From Capsaspora owczarzaki ATCC 30864 (lineage: Eukaryota > Opisthokonta > Filasterea), in contig NW_011887296.1 of assembly GCF_000151315.2 (NCBI RefSeq), positions 901,095 to 965,094 on the forward strand: 64,000 nucleotides of DNA, in the 5' to 3' direction. Each line of letters opens with the position of its first letter. Within the stretch, counting starts at the first letter, position 1. The notes below the pieces were generated by a model. The model saw nothing but the letters and a program-made list of their open reading frames with translations. It was not told the origin of the DNA and did no database searches. Shown here piece after piece: positions 55,699-64,000 of this stretch. A program made the translations under genes and the position numbers.

Positions 55699-58565
55699 TC
55701 AACGAGTGTCGTCGCGAAGGCATCGCAGCACGACGCGCTGCCAGGTCACAAAACTCAGCGCTGCGTCGAGTTCTTGTTGCAAATCTTTCTTCTCGGGCAC
55801 AGGACTGGGAGGGCTGTTCAATGCTTGCCGCTTGGAAAATCGGGCAAATAGCTGTGGCGGGATCCAATCTTCCGCAGACGGCACGGAAGGGAGAGCAACA
55901 CTGCAGGAAGGCACGTGCTGAGGCAGCTGACGTGCAATGGTTGCATCGCTGATTGCTTGATCTGGAGTTGGTTCCGAGACAGCGAAAGATGGACCTGATT
56001 CAAAGGCAGCCACTGCTGGTGTGGCTGATGTGGTCGCCGCTGCCATGGCTGGCTGCGAGGGAACTGCGGCTTCCATCCGCAAACGAACGGCCATCAATCT
56101 GAAACGCACCCACAAAATTGGTCAAACCGACTCAGTAAACGCCTCAATTTTCAAAGAATCACACGCGCGACATCAGACAATCGTGAGCAAAACCTTTCAA
56201 CTGCCGTGCTTTCGCGCTCCTTGTCAATGGCAGGGCCGGTTTGCACGGCGGAGAAGCGAGTTTTCGCAGCTGCAGGACCCGGAGTTTGATGGACAACCTT
56301 TGTTTGCACCACAGGCTCCTGAGCAGCTTCAAGCTACACACAAAGCTCCGAGTTGAGCGTATTCTACATCCGTTGTTCAACCAACACGATGCTTAGCTTG
56401 GTACAACTGTACCTCGAGGCGCGAGGGCGAGTGAATTGGGGACATTGGGAGCTCAAGCTCAACCTCCGCTGGAGCAGCTCGACCCAGATCGACAAACGTG
56501 CGACGACCAAGCCTCGTGGCGGGTAGAGCTACGGACAACACAAAGCACAACACGAGTGAACGCTGAATTTGGTTGGACAGCACAACGATGGCGTGTATCC
56601 AACTGTATGAGCCTTACTCGGTGGCATGCGGTACTGCTGGGTCTGTGCATGCGCAATCTCGAGCTGTTTGAGACGTTCGAGATCAGCGCCTGCTCCGCCC
56701 GATGCAGCTGTGGCTGCCCATTGCTCTCGGAAGCGATACAGATCCTCCAGTCCATTCTCGTCGTTCGAGCAAGCATCCGAGGGCAAGTCTAGCGACCCGC
56801 CCAACTCGTTACTGCTGATCTCGTTACTGCTGATCTCGTTACTGCTGATCTCGTTACTGCTGATCTCAAGGAGGGGTCGAGCCGTCTTGTGTTCGCGGGA
56901 AGCATTGCCGAGCACTGCTTGAGCGACTGCGGCAGCGCGCTTGCGATCTTCGAAAAACTTCTGCAAGTTTCACGTTGGGGAGGCATACGAATGCGTGCTG
57001 AGCAAACCTTCCAATCGAGATGACTGTTCTCGTCGAGCTCGAGAGCCAGGTTGAAGTCACGACGACACGAAACAAACACTTTGGTTTTTTTTTTTTTTTT
57101 TTTTGGCGGGAAAACAGTGTGCGTTCAAGTTTTTACCTGCTGTTTCAAACGATCCTTGCTGATCTTGACGCGGCTCCTGCACAGACCAAGCAAGCGACAT
57201 TAAGCAACAAAACAATATGGCACATGATGGCAACGAGTCAATGAGGAAGGGAAGACGGCGAGCGTGAAGGGGACAAGGTGGCTCAATGTTCCTCTGGGAC
57301 GAAACGACTCTGATGAGATGCAGGCCCCCACCCCAACTCTCTCACCTTGCGCCGCCAACCCAGTTCATGAGAGGCAGCTGGCAATGCAATGCAGACGAGC
57401 GGAGGAGGCTGAGGGAGAAGAGGTGTTTGGTTGATCGCTCGCTTGCAAGCAACAAAACACAAAGACTGAAGCAAAGGATGTATTGATGGAACTGGAAAAC
57501 AAATACAACGACAAAGAGACAAAGACAAAGGATGCCGTGGGGCGGATATTAACTTCATGGCTGTTAACGAGGTGCAAGACAAAACCCAAACCAAAGAGCG
57601 CACAATCACGCAAAGATCTGGCTTCGATCATGAGCGTGTTGGAGGTGCGTACAATCCAAATGGGAATGCTGCGTGTGAAATGCATTTGATCTGGGGCCCT
57701 ACTTGTGCGTGTGCTGCTTCACAGCGGGGCTTGATAGCCAGGAGCGCTGGGATCAAGCGGAGCCTTTGACAATACAATTTGAATGGTCGGCTGGTTGCGG
57801 CTCGCTTTCAACCTATTACGTTAGAGTGATTGTACACAGTGAGTCCCAGCGAGTCAGCAAGACGCCGCGCAGGTATTGCGAGCTCAGCGCGACCAAGCAA
57901 GCAAGCGCTGGACCCGATTTTCAATAACAACCACTCACTTGTCAAGGCCTGGCACTGTCGGCTCCCACACCTCAACCGTCTTGGTGTAGAAGATTTGCGT
58001 ATTTTGATGAAGTCCAGGATACTTTCGTTTGACAATCTCAGCGACTGAAATGCCCCGATTGACAGCTGCACCAATTGCATGGAGGACAATCTCTGTGGCC
58101 TCCGTTTCCTGTTCAGCACAATACATTTTCAACCAAACCAATAGTACCAACCATTGTGGCGTGTTGGGTGATGTTGAGTGAGTGCTCTGACATGCCTGAA
58201 GAGGTGCCCCGCTCTGCCACTCTCGAAGAACGCGTGGACGAACCAACCCAACCAAAAGCCCTCACCTCGAGTTGCCGCAGCGCGTAGCTGATAAACCCCT
58301 TCATGCTGCCATGAGGAGTGATGCGCACATGGTTGACGGGCAAGTCGGCGACGCCCGACGACGTTGTGCTTGCGCTGGCTGCTGCTTCGGACGCCGCCGT
58401 CGTGCTCGTTGCGGGATCAGTGCTGCTGCTTGCCGATGAAGACGGGGCAAAGACTTGTGTGCGCGCGACTGATCGCACATGTGGGGCAAGCACGGCGGCG
58501 TTCGAGGCGCTGTTTGGCACGAGCGGCTGTGCCTGCACGGTTCGCTTGTAGTTTGCAACCGACAT
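55699..58565 (-). CDS. RPP25: Rpp25/Alba-domain RNase P/MRP subunit with long C-terminal extension
   Basis: Exons, minus strand: 58565..58266, 58108..57939, 57176..57137, 57037..57008, 56960..56618, 56528..56413, 56333..56194, 56098..55699; 512 aa, frame-consistent. The Alba domain (about residues 75-175) reads NHVRITPHGSMKGFISYALRQLE, TEIVLHAIGAAVNRGISVAEIVKR, GLHQNTQIFYTKTVEVWEP and KISKDRLKQ, as in Rpp25, the RNase P/MRP protein that pairs with Rpp20 and binds the RNA. The remaining 330 residues are unlike human Rpp25 (199 aa): low-complexity, with four perfect EISSN repeats, and end in a helical stretch. The join at 57008-57037 is the least certain. Intron 2 (762 bp) is the longest in the window. 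Convergent with ATP9, 99 bp between stops. Confidence 0.82.
56807..56868 (-). repeat. 15-bp coding minisatellite (EISSN x4)
   Basis: Four identical 15-bp units in the Rpp25-like gene, each coding EISSN, an in-frame expansion. Confidence 0.95.
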
Positions 58566-59273
58566 TCAACAACGGGCGTCAGATGCTTTGCTGATCTGAG
58601 AATAAGAGTGAACAAAATACACAATACAAAAAAAGCAAGATCATCAACAGCAAACATCAGGTGGATGGACTGACTGGACAGCTCAACGCAACAGATCGGA
58701 TCTCCAACGCTCAGCAAAGGTGTGCAGACTGTTCGTTGTTGCAGTCCTTCATTCAGAAATGGCAAGTTCTTCGACCTTAGCTTGAAACAAGGATCTCAAC
58801 GTACCAAGATGGTCGCGCGCACGAGGGTGGGGATGAAGTAGTTGCAAAAGAGCAGATGAAACCGTGTTTCAGTTCTTCCCGCCTTTGCTCCAAACACTTG
58901 CATTGGCCCGGTTCACCATGCCCGAGCTTTTTTTCCCCGTCGATCTGCGGGTGCGGTGCGTTTGAGCATGTCGCGCGAGCGTGGCATGCCCGGCAGTGTG
59001 GGACTGAGATTCGGATGTTGTAATCGTTTTCATCTTGCGTCAGTGCGCTCGCATTGCGTCATTTTCTCCCTCCATATGAACGATTGCTTTATTTTGCCTC
59101 GAAACGAATTGAATATGATTTCAGTCTTTATTTTTATTTTCGTCTGTTCCATTTGTTCTTTTGCTTTCTTCTTTCTTCTTGACCTTGCTGTCTGAGTTTT
59201 GAGACCAATCATCGTCCCCAACTCAACTCGACAGCCAAACTAGCTGGTCAACCTTTTTAATTTGTATCAGAAA
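58566..59273. other. Divergent promoter region, Rpp25-like / E2 fusion
   Basis: 708 bp with no gene supported and no clear TATA box. T-rich towards the + gene. Confidence 0.5.
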
Positions 59274-61173
59274 ATGGCGCAAAACAACTTGAAGGAGATT
59301 TACCGCGAGCTTGTCTCGATCGACAAGCGCGGTGTCTTCAATGACGAAGCTACTCTCCAGATGGACGAGGAGAATCCTCTCAAGATCATGCTCGAGCTCA
59401 CGCCCAAGTCGGGTTTCTACGAAGGCGGCCGATTCAAGTTCCGCATCTCCCTCCCCAAGGATTACCCCAACTCGCGGCCAACCGTGTCCTGTTTGCAAAA
59501 GATGTACCATCCCAACATTTCGTAAGTGACCACCAGTCCGTCAGTCAGTCAGTCAGTCAGTGGGGGGGGGCAGTGAGGGTTGGATATGCTGATGTCAGTG
59601 GGCGGCAAACAAACAAACAAAAAAATGACTTAAAAAGGAGAACGTTGCGTGCAAGCATGATCAAGTGGTGTGTGTGTGTGTGCCACTGCGTCAACGATCG
59701 AGGCTGTTAACAGTAGCGAGTGACACAACAAACACAGACTCAAAACTCGGCATGCACTCGAGAACGAACAGCGCAGAAAATCAGCGAGAGCGTGCTTTTG
59801 TTTCATCATTGTTTCTTTGTTTTTTGTGCTTTTTTGCCTTCATTTTCTTGGCGTTCACACTCACTTGCTGCCCTGTTTCCCCCACTATCAACGCATCTGA
59901 CTGCGCTTGCTCAAATACCAGGCACGACGGCCACATTTGCTTCAACATTCTGTCGTCCGACTGGGACGCGTCAATCCGAGTTGAACAGCTCGTGAACTGC
60001 TTGCTTTGGCTGCTCCAAGTGCCAAACCTGGACTCCCGGCTGAACGGCAATGTCACCCACAACATGGCCGAGTTTGAGCGTCTCGTACGCGTGTCGATGG
60101 CCGGCGGCAAGGTCAATGGCACCACGTACCCTCGCACGCTGATCGCGCCCATGTCCGCCTTGGACGTGCTGCTGATGCTCATCAGCGTCGGCAAGAATCG
60201 CGAAGCAGCTGTGGTTGGCGATCCCGCGGCACCAATCAGCGGCATTGCTCTGACCACTATCGCCACCTTGCCCGAGCGAAACAACGTGATTGAGCGAATG
60301 CCGCTCCTGCTGGCTTTCAACAAGGCCGGGTTGTGTCTGGACGAGATCACCCTGTTCGTGATGCCTTCCACTCGGTGTTACTCGATTGTCGACTGCGCGC
60401 GACTGATGCGCAACAACAACGTCTGCGAAAACGAGGTGGTCAAGGAGTTGGTGCTTGAGGACAGCAACTCGCAGGCATGGCTCGTCCTTGCCCACGGCGC
60501 CCAGCCCGTCAATTTGGCGCGGATGAGCAAGCTGGCCAACACGGAACTGGCGCTGGCCAAGCGTTCCTCGATTGGACGTCTGCTGCCTGATTGCGAGGCG
60601 CGCACGGTGAACATTGGCACCACCTCTGTGCCTCAGACTCGCATTGTGGTTCACGAGTCCATCCTTCGCTTTGAGCACGTGTACATGAAGACGGGCCTGG
60701 GAACTGTTGTGGCAAAGGTTCCCACCAAGATGATCCTGCAGCTGTTGCCTGCCGCCATTCTGTGCACCGATGAGGAGATGGAGCTCGCTGCCGACCCACA
60801 ACCTGAATCCACTCCTCGGCAAGATCAGGGTTTTGCTGTTGTTGCTGCTGCCCTGCAGCAGGATCAGACTGCTGCTGCCGCTATTCCCGAAGCTCAGGCT
60901 CTCAAGGAAGAATTGACGGTTCCAACCGCCACGGACGAGGTCTCGATTTTGCAGCAGGAGCCACGGACAAACCCCGATACCGAGCCCTTGTCTCAACAGC
61001 TCGATGAACTGATTACACGAGTTGTTGTTCAGCAAATGGAGCAGCTGCGACTGCTCTCTGCCGCAGGGTCAGAGTCAACCGCCAGCGCTGCCCAGCCTTC
61101 CGCTGCTCCCGTCCCCGTTCGCTCTTTGCTGGGGTCTGTACAGGCATGGTTTTCCAAGCCCGCCACTGCCTGA
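59274..61173 (+). CDS. E2 ubiquitin-conjugating domain fused to an unrecognised C-terminal region
   Basis: CDS join(59274..59521, 59922..61173), 499 aa, frame-consistent. Residues 1-150 are a UBC fold: MAQNNLKEIYRELVSIDKR, FKFRISLPKDYPNSRPTVSCLQKMYHPNI (HPN motif) and GHICFNILSSDW, where Cys is at the active-site place, then LVNCLLWLLQVPNLDSRLN. It should carry ubiquitin or a ubiquitin-like protein as a thioester. Residues 170-380 form an apparently folded region (ALDVLLMLISV, MPLLLAFNKAGLCLDEITLFV, QAWLVLAHG) I do not recognise; the last 120 are Gln/Glu/Ala-rich with an amphipathic end (LLGSVQAWFSKPATA). Stand-alone E2s are about 150 residues. Class within E2s not assigned. Confidence 0.85.
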
Positions 61174-61352
61174 TTTGAGTGCTGCCTGATTTGAGTGTTT
61201 TGTCATGTATGTTAATAGTTGCACTATAGTTGTCCCTCATCAAAAACCCCCTTAAACAACCCCCAAAACAAAAAACCCAAAACCAAAAGACAGCAATTCA
61301 ATCTATTTGCTCATTGACAACGAGACAACAAAAAAACCTCCCCTTGCCCTCA

Positions 61353-63248
61353 TCAAGCCAGATGAACGCGAGGACGGTGTCGCTCGATGATGGCTTCAGC
61401 CTCGGCGGCACGAATGTCGATGGCGCCATAGTTGCCAGCGTAGCGGTGGCGGAGGCGGTTGCGACAGAACACATCTGCAACTTCCTGCGGAGCGTGCCGC
61501 ACGAGCAGGGATCCTTGCAGCGTCAAAGCCATCAGATCGACCAGGTTTCGGCCATTGGCCTCCATCGCCTGTTGGGCGTTGCCATCGCGACTCAGCTTCT
61601 GCTGATTTGCAATCTGGGCTTCGAGATCTTGCACGGCCTGATCGAGATCGGCGTTTTTGCCAGAGGTGTCCGTCTTGATTTCCTGCAGGAACGCCTGAAT
61701 GGCCTCTGGGGCGGTTTGCATTGCGCGCAGCACGTCCAATGCAATCACGTTGCCAGAGCCTTCCCAGATGGCGTTCAGCGGAGCCTCGCGGTAGGCGCGT
61801 GCCAGCACAAAGTCCTCAGTGTAGCCGTTGCCGCCATGGCACTCCATCGCCTCGTACACGTGGTTGGGCGTCCGCTTGCAAATCCAGTACTTGGTAATCG
61901 GCGTGGCGATGCGAGCAAACAGACTCTCTTGCTTGCTGCCGCTGCCCATGTCGAACGACTCTGCAATGCGGAAGGCCATCGCCGTAGCCGCTTCCGCCTC
62001 GATGGCAAGATCGGCCAGCACAGACTTCATCAGAGGCTGGTCCAACAGGCGGTTGCCGAACGCAGAGCGATACGTGACGTGGTGGAGCGCGTGCGCCAAG
62101 CCGATGCGCATGATGGCAGCGCCACCAATCGAGCAGTCCAGCCGCGTGTGGTTGACCATCTCGATAATGGTGGGCACGCCACGGCCAGGCTCGCTCACGA
62201 GCACCGCCCAAGTGTTGTGGTACTCAATTTCCGACGACGCGTTGGCCTTGTTGCCAAGCTTGTCCTTGAGGCGCATCACGGTCAGGTTGTTCTTGGTGCC
62301 ATCTGGACGGAAGCGTGGCACAAAGAAGCAGCTCATCGCACCTGCGGCAGCAGACTTGCCGGCGGCCGAGGAGGCGGCAGCGCTCGTTGCCGTGGCCGGA
62401 TCCGTTTCGCGAGGAATGTACGCGAGGGTGAGAAAGCCATCGCTCATGGGAGCAGAGCAAAACCACTTGTGACCCCACAGCAGGTACTCGGAGCCCGGGC
62501 CTGTTTGGGAGGGGTTGACGGGGCGTGCAATGGTGGTGTTGGCGCGCACATCCGAGCCACCTTGCTTTTCGGTCATGGCCATGCCGATCGTGGCGCCTCG
62601 CTTTCCTTGGTTGCTGGAGCCCGCAGCCGCAGCAGAAGCAGAGGCAGAGGCAATGGCAGCCGCCTGGAAGCGCGAGTCGTACTCACGCGACAGCAGCAAC
62701 GGTTCCCAGAGCTCTGCGAGCTTTGGCAGCTTGCGAATCACCGGCACACCGGCGTACGTCATGCTCATCGGACAGCAGACACCATACTCTGCCTGGCTCA
62801 TCAGGTAGAGATACGCGGCGCGGGCGACATGCGCGCCTCGCACGGACTTGGTTCCGGCAGGGGCAGCGGCGATGGCGTTCCACGCAAACGAGGCGACTCC
62901 CGCGCCAATGCCAATGGACATGAGCTCATGGTAGGACGGGTGGAACTCGACCTCGTCGATGCGGTTTCCATAGCGGTCGTGCGTCTTGAGGATTGGCGGG
63001 AATCGGTTGGCCGTGTGGCCGAGATCAATGACGCGCTTGGAGCCAATCACAGCGCCAAAGCGCTCCAGTCCAGCGGCCTCCCAGCCAGCCCCGTGGCGCT
63101 TGACGGTCTCGACGAGCGCGCGGTCCTGGCTAAACACGTTGTAGTCGGCGAGCGGCGGCGGCTGGTTGGTGACGACGTGCGTCGCAGCGCTCATCGACCG
63201 GAGCGGAACGACTGGCAAATTGGTCCTGGCCGAACAGAGCAACTCCAT
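61353..63248 (-). CDS. AidB-like acyl-CoA dehydrogenase
   Basis: Intronless, 631 aa. It follows bacterial AidB, a flavoprotein of the acyl-CoA dehydrogenase superfamily linked to alkylation stress: NQPPPLADYNVFSQDRAL, GAGWEAAGL, FHPSYHELM, CPMSMTYAGVPVI, IGMAMTEKQGGSDVRANTT, GHKWFCSAPMSD, SCFFVPRFRPDGT.N, RLKDKLGNKANASSE, ICKRTPNHVYEAMECHGGNGY and NAIWEGSGNVIALDVLR (Glu at the usual base position). The first 30 residues (MELLCSARTNLPVVPLRSM) could be a mitochondrial presequence; no PTS1 (ends HLA). Ala/Ser-rich inserts separate blocks. Substrate unknown. Convergent with the E2 fusion, 179 bp between stops. Confidence 0.92.
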   Translation of the reverse strand: MELLCSARTNLPVVPLRSMSAATHVVTNQPPPLADYNVFSQDRALVETVKRHGAGWEAAGLERFGAVIGSKRVIDLGHTANRFPPILKTHDRYGNRIDEVEFHPSYHELMSIGIGAGVASFAWNAIAAAPAGTKSVRGAHVARAAYLYLMSQAEYGVCCPMSMTYAGVPVIRKLPKLAELWEPLLLSREYDSRFQAAAIASASASAAAAGSSNQGKRGATIGMAMTEKQGGSDVRANTTIARPVNPSQTGPGSEYLLWGHKWFCSAPMSDGFLTLAYIPRETDPATATSAAASSAAGKSAAAGAMSCFFVPRFRPDGTKNNLTVMRLKDKLGNKANASSEIEYHNTWAVLVSEPGRGVPTIIEMVNHTRLDCSIGGAAIMRIGLAHALHHVTYRSAFGNRLLDQPLMKSVLADLAIEAEAATAMAFRIAESFDMGSGSKQESLFARIATPITKYWICKRTPNHVYEAMECHGGNGYTEDFVLARAYREAPLNAIWEGSGNVIALDVLRAMQTAPEAIQAFLQEIKTDTSGKNADLDQAVQDLEAQIANQQKLSRDGNAQQAMEANGRNLVDLMALTLQGSLLVRHAPQEVADVFCRNRLRHRYAGNYGAIDIRAAEAEAIIERHRPRVHLA

Positions 63249-63556
63249 CGCGGGTTAGTGCCGTGGTCACCATCATCATCATCATCATGGATCACAAATA
63301 CAGCAAAAAATCGTCCATCTCAGCCGGGGGGGGGTTGGTTGGTTACCGGACGAGCGATGCTGTGCGGCTAAGAGCAGCGTGGCTGAACATGATCAACAAT
63401 GAGAAGTGAGCAAAAATCTGAGAATTGAAGATGAAGCAAGGAAACAAAAAGAAAAAAAGAAAAAGAAAAACTAAAGCATACTGGATGAACAAAATCAAAA
63501 ACCATGTTGGACAGTGCTCAAGCAAAACAAACACCAACACCAGCCAAAGAAAACAA
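63249..63556. other. Intergenic region, KMO to AidB-like
   Basis: 308 bp without a gene; contains a CAT trinucleotide run (63268-63286), a G run, and an A-rich tract (63440-63475). Confidence 0.5.
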
Positions 63557-64000
63557 CTACTTGGTCAGACGCTGCTTGGCAAGAAGCGCAGCACCGAGCA
63601 CACTGGCGCCAAGAAGAAGGTAGCCTGCGCGGGAAACCACACGGTCTTGCCACTTTTGACGCTCAATCACCTCGGCGTAGGGGATGCGCGAGAAGGTCAC
63701 CATCGTGTACAGCGGAATGAACGTGTTCGGCATCAGGCTGTGCAGCAGCGAGTCGAGCTTTTTGCGCAACAGGAAGCTCGTGGACGTGACGTGGTGCCGC
63801 ATTTCAACATAGTTGTGCAGGGCCAAATCGCAGATGGCCTCCGCATCAGGGTTGCGCTCCTTGCTGTACGCTGGCAACGCAGTCGCAAGATCCATGTTGT
63901 GCTCGCCAAGCAGACGGTGAAGGACGGTGCAGTCTTCAAAGCCACAGTTCATGCCTTGACCATAGAAGGGCACCATGGCGTGCGCTGCGTCGCCGATAAT
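63557..64000 (-). CDS. KMO: Kynurenine 3-monooxygenase, 3' part (partial)
   Basis: The C-terminal 147 residues; the gene continues beyond the right edge. KMO hydroxylates kynurenine with NADPH and FAD at the mitochondrial outer membrane. Seen: IIGDAAHAMVPFYGQGMNCGFEDC (FAD-binding GD motif), ALHNYVEMRHHV, LLHSLMPNTFIPLYTMVTFSRIPYAEVIERQ.WQ and a C-terminal hydrophobic anchor (GYLLLGASVLGAALLA) followed by KQRLTK. These match animal KMO closely. Confidence 0.96.
   Translation of the reverse strand: MIGDAAHAMVPFYGQGMNCGFEDCTVLHRLLGEHNMDLATALPAYSKERNPDAEAICDLALHNYVEMRHHVTSTSFLLRKKLDSLLHSLMPNTFIPLYTMVTFSRIPYAEVIERQKWQDRVVSRAGYLLLGASVLGAALLAKQRLTK

Noticed and set aside
56805-56870. EISSN repeat array considered as a CRISPR-like or satellite array
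   Set aside because: Units are contiguous, 15 bp, without spacers, and keep the coding frame; it is a coding minisatellite.
61230-63371. A 713-codon + strand open frame across the AidB-like gene
   Set aside because: Antisense shadow of a clearly conserved gene; starts and ends in flanking A-rich sequence.

Overview
This is nuclear DNA of a unicellular eukaryote, very likely a holozoan of the Capsaspora (filasterean) type. The lineage is inferred from gene content; no marker here proves it. What is seen: short GT-AG introns (mostly 60-200 bp), GC-rich third codon positions, dense gene packing, a receptor tyrosine kinase with its own ectodomain design, a vault PARP, CPT1, trifunctional C1-THF synthase, kynurenine monooxygenase and AP-3 sigma. 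I read 24 protein genes and two tRNA-Pro copies. Exon joins were built by hand from splice sites and checked by reading-frame arithmetic. I recognised no transposon, virus-like element or CRISPR array.

Layout, left to right: vault PARP (PARP4-like, 5' cut by the window edge, carrying an actin-like insert); ACOX3-type acyl-CoA oxidase; a 7-TM protein; a leucine-rich-repeat receptor tyrosine kinase (minus); TTC1; then a tight minus-strand series of gluconokinase, an AlkD-like DNA alkylation repair protein, an LYRM9-like LYR protein and CPT1; an F-box/WD40 protein of beta-TrCP type; a J-domain protein; MTHFD1-type C1-THF synthase; a short ATG11/FIP200-like protein; AP-3 sigma; a ZC3H14/Nab2-like CCCH protein (minus); ADF/cofilin; an unrecognised helical protein (minus); ALDH7A1; two tandem tRNA-Pro genes; an ATP9/Neo1 P4-ATPase; an Rpp25/Alba protein with a long tail (minus); an E2 ubiquitin-conjugating fusion; an AidB-like acyl-CoA dehydrogenase (minus); and the 3' end of kynurenine 3-monooxygenase (minus, cut by the window edge).

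Several genes belong to fatty-acid and amino-acid oxidation: CPT1 (mitochondrial entry of acyl chains), ACOX3 (peroxisomal beta-oxidation), the AidB-like dehydrogenase, ALDH7A1 (lysine breakdown) and KMO (tryptophan breakdown). They are scattered and mixed with housekeeping genes, so this is not a cluster in the bacterial sense. Most gene pairs are divergent or convergent with 80-1,000 bp between them.

The most unusual observations are an N-terminal actin segment embedded in vault PARP; a receptor kinase whose leucine-rich repeats each sit in their own 72-nt symmetric exon; two short perfect tandem duplications (14 bp in the receptor kinase, 25 bp in the F-box/WD40 gene) that each break an otherwise intact reading frame; an E2 enzyme fused to an unknown C-terminal region; and an ACOX3 without PTS1 but with PTS2-like nonamers.
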